Positions 31,189 through 42,146 of a stretch of 64,000 nt of DNA are shown one piece after another. Within the stretch, counting starts at the first letter, position 1. Every line of letters begins with the position of its first letter. The notes beneath the pieces were generated by a model. That model was not told the DNA's origin and searched no databases. It saw nothing but the letters and a program-made list of their open reading frames with translations. Source of the DNA: Isoetes taiwanensis (lineage: Eukaryota > Streptophyta > Lycopodiopsida > Isoetales > Isoetaceae); NCBI GenBank assembly GCA_021234155.1, contig JAJEKV010000060.1, positions 7,216,323 to 7,280,322 of the forward strand, read 5' to 3'. Made by a program: the position numbers and the translations under genes.

Positions 31189-31905
31189 TTGAATATATGC
31201 TCAGAGCCTATGTGGTAGAAAGGCAAAGTCAACGGAAAGAGTACCTCTATCTTCTGGAGTTTGCCTATAATAACACCATCCATTCAGTTGCTCAAGGAAC
31301 TCCTTTGGAAGTAGTATACAGATACTCTTTGGAATCCCCTATTGCAAAATTAGGAGGAGAAGTACACGCTTCGGACGAAGCAATTATTGACTTTGCGGAT
31401 ATCTTACAAGAGGTAAAATCCCGAATCCAAAAGAGCCAAGAATGAATGGTTTCCTAATTTGCAAAGAAATGAAGGAAAGTCGACTACAAAGAAAATCAAT
31501 GGATTTGGATTCATCTTCCTAAGAAACACTTATGGAAAATGGGTAATAGATATGTAAAACTGGTACCTAGTTACTATGGTCCATTTCAAGTTGACGACAA
31601 AGTTGGTGAGAATGCTTATCGTTTACACTTGTATAGAAAGTGGACTAACCTGCATCCAATTTTTAATGTGGAAATACTCAAACCCTATAAGGGAAGTGAA
31701 ATTTCTCCAGAAACTCCCAACATCAAGGGTGATGAAGAACTGCTTGAAGCACCAAGATAAGGAGACTCAGACTTTCTCCTATCGAAGGTATTTTGTGAAA
31801 TTCAAATTTCATCCACCCTCTGATGCAGCATGGTATTCTAAGGTCCAACTTAAGGAATACAACACACTTGTGGATGAATATGAACAAACTTTGAAAGATT
31901 AACAA
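31189..31905 (+). pseudogene. Element 2 integrase, right piece, with chromodomain-like tail
   Basis: Continues the integrase after the Helitron: EYMLRAYVVERQSQRKEYLY, LEFAYNN, GTPLEVVY. Beyond a stop at 31443 it reads KLVPSYYGPFQVDDKVGENA, LHPIFNVEILKPY, then after a frame shift FSYRRYFVKFKFHP and DEYEQTL, a degenerate chromodomain-like end. The frame joins that at 22790-23117 in register. Only the integrase end and 3' region of element 2 survive. Confidence 0.82.
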
Positions 31906-32060
31906 GCAAAGTTAGGAGACATTAAAATCTTTGTATGTGGAATACTTTAATATTAAAATTGCAATTGCTTTATCAAAGAAAATATCTAAAGATTGATATA
32001 CATAGTATTCTCAAATTCTTTATTAACGATTATAAAGATATCAAGTCCTCTAAGTGAATT

Positions 32061-32262
32061 GAGGCAGGCAAGGCTACCCGCTGAGTTTAAGCATATCATT
32101 AAGCGGAGGAAAAGAAACCAACAGGGATTTCCCTAGTAACGGCGAGCGAACTGGAAGGTGCCCAGGTTGAGAATCGTGGCATTTTGCGTTGCGAATTGTA
32201 GAAGTAGAAGTATCCTCTGCGGCGGACTGGGTCGAGGTCCCCTGGAAGTGGACGCCTGAACT
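32061..32262 (+). rRNA. Nuclear 25S rRNA 5'-end fragment (pseudogene)
   Basis: About 200 nt match the start of plant 25S (LSU) rRNA: TACCCGCTGAGTTTAAGCAT, AAGCGGAGGAAAAGAAAC, CCCTAGTAACGGCGAGCGAA, TGCGGCGGACTGGG, TCCCCTGGAA. Several substitutions and small indels (TATCATTAAG for TATCAATAAG) and loss of similarity after about 32262 show a degenerate fragment, not an rDNA unit. It lies between the chromodomain end and the putative polypurine tract of element 2. Confidence 0.9.
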
Positions 32263-32367
32263 GGGACTATTCCTTGGAGAACTAGAATAACCACCCTTAA
32301 AGAGAACTAGAGTGCACAAATTTTCCTCGAGATTAATGCGGACGTTTAATCTCAGAAAGGGAAGGAT

Positions 32368-32989
32368 TGTTATGGCTTAATGCCGCGTGGGGGAGTTTCT
32401 CAGGCTCAACACATTTAGACCTAGCTTATTTTGTGAATCTAAGAAATAACTTATATGTACTCCTCATGGGATAAATAAGTTAAAACTTAAGCTATGGAAA
32501 TATTATGCTCTAAAAATGTCAAGTGGTTGATAACAGTCATTGACCCATTTAATCAAACTTGTATCAGACCAATGCCGCTTCACCAGATCCGCTTGAGAAA
32601 GGGTCGATCTGACCCAGCAAAAGGTCAATTCCCTTTTACTCATAGCCGAACCCTTATTATCTATTCCTATCTATCTTTTTCTTAGCTATTCACAGCCAAA
32701 AGGGAAGATTCAAGAAAAGGCCAATATCTTCCCTTAAATATAAACGTTGCTCCTACCATGGGGAATCAGATTCGTCTGCTGCATTCCTAAGCTCTACGCC
32801 ATTATCTATTGTTGTTCCGAGCTTAAATTGAGTCAAAGATGAAGAATTCTTGTTTAGTTGTTGAGCTGGCAAGATAATGAATTCTTGCTTGGATCCGAGC
32901 CCGGTTGGGAGGCAAATCATCTCCTAAAGATTGGAGTGTCTATTTCAGTTTTTATTTTTGTAATTTCAAAGTTATTTGTGTCCGTAACA
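32368..32989 (+). repeat. Putative 3' LTR of element 2
   Basis: GAAAGGGAAGGAT precedes TGTTATGGCTTAATG, which looks like a polypurine tract plus LTR start; the best matching end is GTCCGTAACA at 32980-32989 (TGTTA/TAACA termini, about 622 bp). No second LTR is present to confirm the borders. Confidence 0.4.
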
Positions 32990-34586
32990 TTTTTCTAGCT
33001 AGATATCCATGAAGTCTTGCTTGGCTTGTAATTGCTGGAGACAGGACACAACTTCTTTCCTATTATTATCCATCATGGTGGCAATGGCCTTTGAGATATA
33101 AGATGAGGTGGCTGGAGCCGCCTAGCATTCGTAAAGCCACTCAGAGAACCGGACACCCGTAATTCGAGCCACGTGTCAGAGGGTCTCCAAGGTGTAGAGG
33201 TCGATGCAGGCTGAGGGGTGGAAGAGGATGTCACCACCATAGGCTATTGCGGGGAAAGAGGAGGAAACTCCAACGTGCATTTGGACATACCACTTGCCCT
33301 AAGGGTATACCAATTTGAGGGATTGCACCACCATCAGGGCATTACCTCCACGGTTCCATGCCAAGGAATTTCTAGTATGCATTGGAAGTGCCACTTGTGC
33401 CACATTATTTTGAACAAGTATTACTAATTGCATGTGTTCTGAACAGAGGAGCATTCTACAGGCACGTGAGATCTCAACCGACACGAGGAACCGCCAACAT
33501 ATGTTGAAGGTGCCGCTAGTCTAGAACCAATTCCAGCAGATAAAGAGGGCCTTGCCTAGCTCAAAGAGCTTCCAACCTGTGTTGGAAGTGCTAATTGGTA
33601 AGGGCACACCGCCTAATCCGGGGAAGCTCCAGTGTGTGTCGGAGATGCGACATTCTCAGAATAGTATCCAAAACGCACATGTAAACTCTAGTCTCACCAG
33701 ACATATGGGCAGAAGCAGAAACTATAATCGAGGCTGCTACACTTGAAATAGAAACTGGAGTAAGCAGCTGAGAAGAGGAGAAGGTTGGAGCTCCTGTCTC
33801 GATTGAGCTGATTGCTGGCTCATCCGTGCATTTTAGGAAAATCTATAGCATGTTCCTTTTCAATCCACCATGTACCCTGCTAGAATTACTAGAAGAACTT
33901 TTTGAAGGGCTGCGCTGGATCTTGTCATCTCCATGAAAAGTGGATCGTAGCTTCGGAGCTGAACAATCCTTCCAAATGGGCCAACCTCTGAAAAGCTTAA
34001 GCATCAGTAGAGAGAGTGCTCAAAAAGCTTTCAAACAAGCCCAAAACTACCACCAGGCGCGTATGAGTTATAAACAAAAGAAAATTACAGCCAAATCCTA
34101 ATACTGCCAAGAGAGGGCTGGGATTGTCAGGCGAATTTTCTCCATCATAACAATAAAATCACCATACAAAGATAAATCCAAAGAATTTGATTAATTTTTC
34201 TCAAACAACCAATATATTCCTATTAAATTGTTATGCCTTTGAGCGCTTCTAAACTTTCTTCAGTGATACATTTGTTTGACCATGTAATATGGCAAAACTT
34301 TATGCTAATGACCAACACACCCTCCTCCTCACTCTGTTGATATATTGAAAGTGGGATTCCTGGATATAAGAGTTGGATGTATGAATAGCAATTTTTACAT
34401 CACATCCCATTGGCGACCCCCCATACTAAGCACAATAACAGGGGGTTCTAGGGGGATTTGATATGGATGCATAAATCACTATCCCTGAGACCATAGACCA
34501 TGCCCCTGAAACATTTGAATAGGTTATTATTGAAAAAAAAAATATATTCAATAGAAAAAATAAGCACATTAGTTTGCAAGTAAGAT
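32990..34586. other. No gene recognised
   Basis: Short ORFs only, with no family motif, RNA gene or clear repeat on either strand. Confidence 0.6.
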
Positions 34587-34650
34587 TGGTTAAAGCGTTC
34601 TTATTAGGATATTGAATTGTTTTGGGAGAGGTTCGAGTCTCTATATCTCA
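34587..34650 (+). repeat. tRNA-like / SINE-head candidate
   Basis: A box A-like word, TGGTTAAAGCG (34587-34597), and a box B-like word, GGTTCGAGTCT (34630-34640), are spaced like an internal RNA polymerase III promoter. No cloverleaf closes and no tail was found, so it may be a worn SINE head or tRNA relic. Confidence 0.35.
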
Positions 34651-36322
34651 AAATCTGAAACCTTAAGCGAACTCATATAAAGAGGAGTCCCGGTATTTCA
34701 TATTCCAAAACCTTAGGCGAACCTGTATTCCGTGTTTCAAAATCATAGCACCCCCAGTCATAAATGACCATAATCGAAATATGATGCACTTAGAGGCTCC
34801 AACATACAATCTGGGCCATACGATGGACAAATCCGACGACTGAGGTAGTCCAGGTGCACCTCGTTTAGAATATCTAGCACAACAACACATAAGACATATG
34901 ATATATAGTGCTCCATCTGCGTATCCTTGTAAACCTGAACACAACGATCAGAGATAGGAGGGAGGAATAAGAGAGGGAGGGAAACACCAACAATCTCTCA
35001 TCCACTTCTTTCCCATTGATTGCCGCCACCCTCTTTTTTTATAATACAAATGAAAGGAAGCAAATAAAAGATGTTATGGTCAATACATACAACTTTCGAC
35101 TTCATATACACCTTGTATATGCTATATACTTTATGATTAATAAGTAACCATTTATCATCTTGTTTAAAATTTTAAGTAAAAAGCTATTCTACCATTTAAG
35201 GCCTACCCATATGCAGCTCGGTTCCAATTAAAGTCAGGTACTGCTCTCCATATATAACATGCAAGTGCTTTTGCAAAAAAAAGGGGCTAAAGTCGTGGAG
35301 ACATCTATAAATAGAAGCTAAATTTAGTTGGACATATCTCTGCAACAAGAGCTCAGACTAAAGCGATTCTTACTTCTTTGGAATCGTCTCGGCGTTTAGT
35401 TTCTGAATTAGGGTGGCACTTTCAACGATTCACGTGTATGAGGGAGCAATGTCCGAAAGTATGACAAGGGGTCGCAGATGACTACTTTATCCCTTAGCCA
35501 TGAAATTTGATTATAGAGAAAGCCATTATTTTTCCCAAAGCTTTTTGCTACTCACTTTCATGAGTGCAACCTTGTTGCCAAACAAATTCACATATTGTAA
35601 TGGAGGCTTTGCCTCTTAATTGTTAAAGCCTTATTGCTTAAGCTTGTGGAGAGCCATATCGCGGAGATATAAGAGCCCGGTTGGGTGGTGTGCTCAAGTT
35701 ATGGAGGCTATTCATATCAAATTTTGGTATATTTTGCAGGATTGCCTAATCGTGAAGGTAACTGATCATTGTTTATTGTTGATCTATCGAAGAGCTTCTA
35801 GAGGTTATATCAAACTTGTTTGCCATAGAGCGACTAAAATAGAAAAACAAAAGAGAAAAAATAGTGTTGTTGCACAATCACAACTGGTATGTCTAGGGCA
35901 TAAAGAAACTATGATGGAAAATGCTACGCACAAATCTTGTGTTTTCTCATTGGATCCCGTAGAGTATTATTGAGTCCCTTAAAGCTTTGCATACATCCCT
36001 CAAAGCTTAGAACATTTCTAATTATGGTTGTCCAAGGAAATTCAAAGATGAACAACATTATCAAATGTACCTTTAAAGATGACCATTATTAAAGGTTGCG
36101 CTTGCTAAGTACATGGGTTTCAATGCGGGAGTTCAAATCTCTCAGGCGGTGTAGCCTTGTTATGCTACATTGGAATTTATATTTTGTTCAAGAGAATACA
36201 TTTTTGGTTTGCTGTTATTATATCTCCAATGGGATGATCAAGTCCAGTCGATTCAATTCCTTTGAAACCACACACTGTGGATACATCTATAAATAATATA
36301 GATTTTGATGCTTTGTGATATG
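34651..36322. other. No gene recognised
   Basis: AT-rich. A 117-codon plus-strand frame at 35620-35973 has no recognisable motif and atypical composition, so I treat it as chance. Confidence 0.55.
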
Positions 36323-36395
36323 GGGGGTGTAGCACAGATGGTAGAGCGCTCGTTTAGCATGCGAGAGGTATTGGGATGGATGCCCAACTTCTCCA
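36323..36395 (+). tRNA. tRNA-Ala(AGC), probable pseudogene
   Basis: The sequence folds as tRNA-Ala with anticodon AGC in a TTAGCAT loop, the alanine identity pair G3-U70, and discriminator A. Defects: acceptor position 6 is U opposite U67, the D-stem reads GCAC where GCTC is expected, and the T-loop is ATGGATG, so invariant C56 is G, which also spoils box B. These make transcription and folding doubtful. An isolated decayed gene or a SINE head are both possible. Confidence 0.7.
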
Positions 36396-36754
36396 ACTAT
36401 TTTCCCTGTCCACGAGCTTAAGCAGGAAATGGAGCATAAGAATGAAGAATGAACTTCCTCAGAGAATGGCCAGGTGCAAAAGCTCATGCTAAATAACAAG
36501 CAAGCATATTTATAAAGCATGGCATAGAGCCTATGCTATTCCAATGTTAACATTTTATAAGTGGCAAAAGCTTTATTTAGCTGGTCATCGAGTTGCTGAA
36601 TAGGGTAATAGGGGAGAAACCGCAATCTTAGCAGAGTGTCCTGATTGCATATGGGGAGCCACACTTCTTAACTCACATGCATTGAGGACTAAAAAGGACA
36701 ATAGCTTTGGCAATGATTTTCTGACTCCAGCTAAACAACTAGTTCAACCTAAAC

Positions 36755-37140
36755 AAGTACCTCAAAGGCTCTATTTGCAACTAGACATTGCTCTGGGCAG
36801 ACTAAGAATAAATATCTCTTCTCATACCTTTCTTATCTTGTTTGTTTGGATGTTTTTGATCAAATACAACTTGGATTTGTGATGGTGGGCCACACACATG
36901 ATGATATTGATGCACTCCATGAAATTTACTGCATGGCAGGTCGGATGCACTAACTGTTCTAGAGCTAATGCAACTCTTTCAAGAATGTAGGACCAAGTCA
37001 CCAGCACTATACTTTGTTATCAAGATTTCTGACTGGAAGACATTTGTGAAAGGCTACATTCTAGATAAGAAAGATGGCTTGATTGGTCATTTGCAGCCGT
37101 TACTATTCAAATTCAAGCATAATGTAGTGGTCTTATTCTA
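36755..37140 (+). pseudogene. DUF7869-like transposon-associated protein, fragment
   Basis: Broken across frames: LYLQLD, then in another frame NKYLFSYLSYLVCLDVFDQI, FVMVGHTHDDIDALHEI, and after a second shift near 36953 ALTVLELMQLFQ and ISDWKTFVKGYI, ending in a stop at 37139. The order LYLQLDN, then YLSYLV, then GHTH-D-D is the signature of the DUF7869 family found in many eukaryotic repeats, probably a nuclease or transposase-type core. The His/Asp motif survives but the gene does not. Confidence 0.6.
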
Positions 37141-37323
37141 AGCTCAGATTCAAGGTAGACTTGACCATCTCGGGTCTTCAGAGGTGCTACCGCAAAATGT
37201 TTATTAATCAATGAGGCTCGGCATCATAAGAAAATGACTTAGGATGCTCCACATCATCTCTTCTCTCCCCATGTCAAAATCAACATTTTCTTTTATTTCC
37301 CACAAAAATGCCCTTCTTTTCAA

Positions 37324-37405
37324 ATACAAGCACATGAAATGCATATTGAAGGTGGGCATTAACCTTTAAATACAAGCACATGGAATGCCCATAGAAGGTG
37401 GGCAT
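37324..37405 (+). repeat. Imperfect 42-bp direct repeat pair
   Basis: AAATACAAGCACATGAAATG at about 37324 and AAATACAAGCACATGGAATG at about 37371 are both followed by a GAAGGTGGGCATTA block. Confidence 0.75.
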
Positions 37406-37962
37406 TACCCATTACAAGCTTTTAGAGGCTCTGCAAAAAAGTTCCAACAAAAAACCAATTTCACTTTCCAAAATTGCAAGAGATGCAAATCTTTTGATGC
37501 CTTCACATTGTATATATCCCTCACATTCCAACAACATTTCCATCTAAGTAGCTACCATTGTTGCTCACTATCCCAAAAGGCATTCTTATTGGTTTGATAC
37601 TTCTTTCTTACATATTCTTCTCCACATACAATGTTTTTCACTATTCTATACGTCATCCTCCTCCATTACCTTCATCAAATATGACCAGCTATGCTGCTAC
37701 ACAATTGTGCTAAGTTTGATTGAATTCAACATATCCTACAAGGGCTTACCTCTTCCTTTACATCTTTGCTTGTTCCAATGGCTAAGTCTTTTAGTGCACA
37801 CTTTGTTGAGGTTCACCTCTTTTTCTCACTACAGATTCTACAACATCTAAATTCAAACTATCTTTGTTTACCTTCATCATATCCTTCTTTTTCTCGCTCA
37901 CCCATGGCATCAAGACTGCCTTACTCCTAGTTCCTTTTTTTCCCCTTCCCTTCGAGGATCCT
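37406..37962. other. No gene recognised; left flank of element 4
   Basis: Non-coding AT-rich flank ending in ATCCT (37958-37962), the left target duplication of element 4. Confidence 0.6.
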
Positions 37963-38074
37963 TGTTAGTCCTGTACCTCCAAATACAGGACTATTCATGC
38001 ACACGACGGACCAGGTCAAGGCCAAGAATCCACAGTCAGGCACAGGTCAGTCGTCCAAGGGCCCACAGAAGACC
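37963..38074 (+). repeat. 5' LTR of element 4, left piece
   Basis: First 112 bp of the LTR (TGTTAGTCCTGTACCTCC...), matching 63347 onward, cut after AGACC by the insertion of element 3. The rest lies at 51301-51784. Confidence 0.93.
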
Positions 38075-38255
38075 TGTGACGCTCCCAGAATATATACGAC
38101 CCTCGGACGTATACATACGGGGACTTTCCCCTCCCATGGCGATCATCTCACCATGAGCAGGGCCCTCCGTCTATTTCGGGCCATCTATGAAATGAGGCCC
38201 GAAGAAGGACACGAAGGGGTCATTCGGCCCACGCCTTCAATGGGACTCCTACGTC
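38075..38255 (-). repeat. Terminal end of the element 3 3' LTR
   Basis: On the minus strand it ends GGGAGCGTCACA; as read on the plus strand it starts TGTGACGCTCCC. The same block recurs at about 49690-49860 in the 5' LTR, which proves its place at the LTR end. Confidence 0.88.
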
Positions 38256-38258
38256 GCG

Positions 38259-39620
38259 GATGCAGAGCAGCGATACCCTACCCATGACCAGGAATTGCTG
38301 GCAGTTGTTCGTGCTCTCCGTATTTGGAGACACTACCTTCTTGGTAGAAGATTTCAGCTGGATACGGATCATCAGAGTCTCCGCTATCTATCCACCCAGC
38401 CAAATCTGAATCTCCGTCAGCGAAGATGGATGGAATTCCTCGAGGAATATGACTTCGAGATTGTATACAAGCCAGGAAAGCACAATGTGGTTGCGGATGC
38501 TTTGTCACGTCATCCCTTCATAACCCGCACCCATTGTAATGCCATTTCCACACTCACCAGCGAGTTTGGGAAGCAGATAGAACAGACCTTGCCCACAGAT
38601 CCCGAATTCTGTAATATTTGGGAAAGTTTGGGTAAGGAAGCCCGTACCGATAGAGAACGTGAAGCATTCCGTTCATATAAGAAGGAGGGCAATTTATTAT
38701 ATTACAAAGATAAGTTGTGTGTTCCAGCGACTGCAGGGGTGCGAAAGCTGATTCTCCACGACACACACAACAGCCCTATAGCAGGACATGCGGGTTTTAT
38801 GAAAACTTACTTTAAGATCCGCTCCAGCTATTTTTGGCCTTCCATGAAGAAGCATATTGCTAGGTACATCAAACAGTGTCAGGTTTGTCAACAAACCAAG
38901 GCTGAGCAATTAAGAGTTCCCGGGGAGTTGCAACCTTTGGATGTGCCCAACGCCAAGTGGGAAGTCATAACCATGGATTTCATTGTGGGGCTTCCACGCA
39001 TTCTCTCGGGGTATGATGCCTTAATGGTCGTGGTCGACAAACTATCAAAGATGGCTCACTTCCTGCCATGTCGCACCACGGACACCGCCTTCGACACCGC
39101 CTTGCTCTTTGCAAAGGAAATTTTCAGGTTGCACGGGATGCCGAGAGTAATTGTATCAGATAGGGATCCTAAGTTTGTCGATTGCATTCTCGAAGGATTT
39201 CTTCGCCACCATCCGCACCAAGCTTGCCATGAGTACAGCCTACCATCCTCGAGACGGATGGTCAAACGTAACGGTCAATCGTATTATCGAAGATATGCTA
39301 AGAAGCTATGTATGGAGTAAACAAATACAATGGGCGGATTATATTTACTTGGTGGAATTCGCCACTACAAAGCAGAAAAGCGTGGAGTCTTCTAGAATGT
39401 CTCCTTTCATGATAAATTATGGCTATCAATGTCTTACTCCAGACACATGGCATAATCCTGCTTCTAAAGTGGAGGTCTCTCAACAACTCCTTTTTAGAAA
39501 TGCGGCCTTGGTGGAAGAAGTTCGGGTTACTTATTGGCGCGCACGCAAATGCCGGAAGAGTCTAGCGGATAAGCACCGAACCCCACGAATCTTCCAGTGG
39601 GTGAGAGTCGGGTTTGGCTT
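38259..39620 (+). pseudogene. RNase H second half and integrase of element 3
   Basis: Starts in mid RNase H (DAEQRYPTHDQELLAVV, LDTDHQSL), then the integrase zinc domain (HDTHNSPIAGHAGFMKTYF, CQVCQQTKAE) and core (ITMDFIVGLP, VVVDKLSKMAHF, VIVSDRDPKF). A frameshift near 39185 moves coding to the frame with ATIRTKLAMSTAYHPRD. At the third catalytic position the family's TDGQTE motif has its Glu codon changed to TAA (about 39271). Open sequence then continues IIEDMLRSYVWSKQIQWADY to 39620. Two of three catalytic acids remain, so the enzyme is dead. Confidence 0.88.
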
Positions 39621-40209
39621 AAGATCAAAGTAAAACAAGCCAAGCTTAAAATTGGTAATCAGAAGAAGTTGGCACCCAGATGGGCTGGGCCGTTCAGGAT
39701 TACTGAACGCGTGGGAGAACAGGCATATCGCTTGGACTTGCCACCCCGCTTGAAGATCCACAAGGTCTTTCACGTGAGTCTTCTAAAGCAACACACCCCT
39801 GATCCAGAGGAGGTTTTGGATACCCCAACCCTCCTAGAAATGATCAAGAGCAGCCCGGAAATAGTGCCCAAGCTCTTCTTGATCGAGCTTACAAAATGGA
39901 CGAGTAAGGACTCAAATGTTGCAATACTTGGTCAAGTGGAAGCACTTACCAGTTGAAGATGCTACCTGGGTGATGAAGATAGACCTTGAGAAGCACTATC
40001 CGGACTTCATGCGGGAATCTCAAGGCCGCACCATCAACGATGCTATCAACCCCGCTCCCTGCGGTAAGCTTGAAGGCTTGATTGACCGAGAATCATGTTT
40101 TAGAGGGGTAGACGCATCGTATATGATAGTAATAACCGATGATGAGATCACCTTCGTGTTCTCTAGGACGTGGTGTATTGTTGATGTTGACATGACCGCG
40201 AATTGCTAG
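39597..40209 (+). pseudogene. Integrase C-terminus and chromodomain of element 3
   Basis: SRVWLKIKVKQAKLKIG, WAGPFRITERVGEQAYRL and KVFHVSLLKQHTPDPEEVL form the GPY/F-type C-terminal module. After a frame change near 39915 the chromodomain reads LQYLVKWKHLPVEDATWVMK, with the aromatic-cage-type Tyr/Trp residues visible, then DLEKHYPDFM. The domain would bind a methylated histone H3 tail and guide integration to heterochromatin. An extra 60 residues follow before the stop at 40209. Confidence 0.85.
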
Positions 40210-40736
40210 GAAGGCATCTAGTAAATAGACTGCGTTCATTCCGGCTATACGAGGAACTGAACCATTCCTCATGCCACAATGAATTGCAAGCCGTACACAT
40301 GATAGATTCCCTTCTAGATACTTTTTTTTTTTATTTGTAGGGGTGGTCCTTCAACCACAACTTAATCATATTATTAACCTACGGGTATATGGTTGTGTGT
40401 GTGGGCCAATGAACAAGTCGTCACCGCCTTGTATAGAGGGTTGCTGATGACCCAACTTGTCCCGTATTGGTTTTGTCTACATGTATGAATTTTGTTGTCA
40501 GAATGTTTTAAATCGGACTCCGGTCCTAAACTCCTTTGATCATAAGTTTGTATCGAGCACCCTGGTGCTTGTACTTTGATATTTTAACTTCAATGTATTA
40601 CTGGTCAAATTACTATAATCTCAACGTATTAATGTTATATTCTTAACTTCATTCTCTAATTCGAAGCTTTTACGATATGTATTCAATTAGCTAACCCTAA
40701 TGCCGAGGACAAAGATTATTTTTAAGGAGGGGAGAA
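40210..40736 (+). other. 3' untranslated region and polypurine tract of element 3
   Basis: Non-coding; ends AAGGAGGGGAGAA (40724-40736) before the LTR. Confidence 0.7.
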
Positions 40737-42146
40737 TGTGACGCCCACGATTTATACGGTCTACTATACGGGACACGTACAAATACAAGCACGTCACTCC
40801 CTAAAGGTACGCTACCATGGGGGTATGGGAACTTAATTGCAACCTAGGGGGTTACCTTACAAAGGATTAAATTAGCTATGCTAATTTAACACATTAATAA
40901 TAATAACCTATAACCTAGGAAATTAGGATAATTACCAATTGGGAAGGCCCACCTTTAATCGATTAAGGGCAACATGGGGGTTGCCAAGTTTGGATGCCAA
41001 CTTGACCCCTATCCCTGGGATTGACTCCTGAAGATCGACCAAGGAAGGCCAGGAGCTGAGCGCCATCAACCACCTGCAGAGAACCACCATACCAGTCGTC
41101 CCTGTGAAGCCACAGCTGAATCTTCAACCGCCCGAGAGATGGAGGCGCCCATGGAATGAGTCCAGCCGTAATCTGTGTAGGTGGCTATGTGAATTCTAGT
41201 TAACACTTGGTTGTGTCCGTCTTTCTCTGTTCTCTTTGTAATTCAATCATAGAAACTAACCCTTGTTTGTACAAGCAAGTACTCTTTATATTCAATTATG
41301 GTTTCTACTCTGAAAGGATGGATTGTTGGCTCCTTGTTTAGTCCTGACTCAAACGGGGGGATTAAGGGGGGTAGAGACCTCCCAACCGTGTATTGTAGTA
41401 TGCTCCTAGATAGCCCTCCAGAGAGTCCCATTAATTGGGCTCTACAGCACAAGAACCCACCGGGTCCTAGATGCTATGGTCCGGCTTAGCACCGCACAAG
41501 GAACACAAGGGTGACATGAGGGGGGGGTCTTGCATGAGCATACAAGGCTCCCCGAGACTCCTACAAAGGGGCTAGGCCCGGATAGCCGGTCACGAGGGGC
41601 CGGTATGGGTCCTGACACTCCTTCGGGTGGGAAGGTGTGATCCGTATGGAGCACCTTGCACTTTGAGTAGATTTAGGGTGAGTAAGTTGGGTACGGATGC
41701 GGGGTCGCTGATGCGCACGTATTCTCTAGCTCACCCATGGAACCACCGTGATTCTCGAAGGGGACGCTTCCCGACCTGCCTCATCCGGACCAGCGCCATG
41801 AACCGGGAGTAGGCTCGAGGGTGATGCCCCGAAGTTTGCGTCTCCTAAGGCTATAGCAAAGCCATAGCATGAATTGACCCATCCGCAAAGTGTGCACGGG
41901 GAGGGGCGGATGGAGTGGACAACCCTAGCCAATGTTCTATGCCATAACGCCATGCCAAGACTCCTGGCCTCGCCGATCTCTTGAGGCTCACCCGTCACCG
42001 ATCCCCACGAGTCCGAGCCGGGTAGAACCTGGGGTTTGGGTGTTTTCTTAGGATTAGATGCATATTCTATGCCGTTGGTATTTTGGATGGATGCGCCACC
42101 CTTCGTGGTGGTTATTTATGTATATTCGTGCTGTGTGCTAACCCTT
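40737..42146 (+). repeat. 3' LTR of element 3, main part (inside the inversion)
   Basis: Begins TGTGACGCCCACGATTTATA and matches the reverse complement of 49870-51295. It is cut at the inversion breakpoint; the missing end is at 38075-38255. Confidence 0.9.

Larger units (their letters stand above)
38256..42146 (+). other. Inverted segment of element 3
   Basis: This 3.9-kb block runs opposite to the rest of the element. Its left edge (GATGCAGAGCAGCGATACCC) continues the RNase H sequence that stops at 42151 on the minus strand, and its right edge (GTGTGCTAACCCTT) continues the LTR block at 38255. GATGCA occurs at both breakpoints, and about 15 bp of LTR are missing. Confidence 0.9.

Noticed and set aside
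32061-32262. Active rDNA locus
   Set aside because: Only about 200 bases of 25S remain, with indels and no 18S, 5.8S or spacer nearby.
36323-36395. Functional tRNA-Ala gene
   Set aside because: Loss of C56, a D-stem mismatch and an acceptor mismatch make function unlikely.
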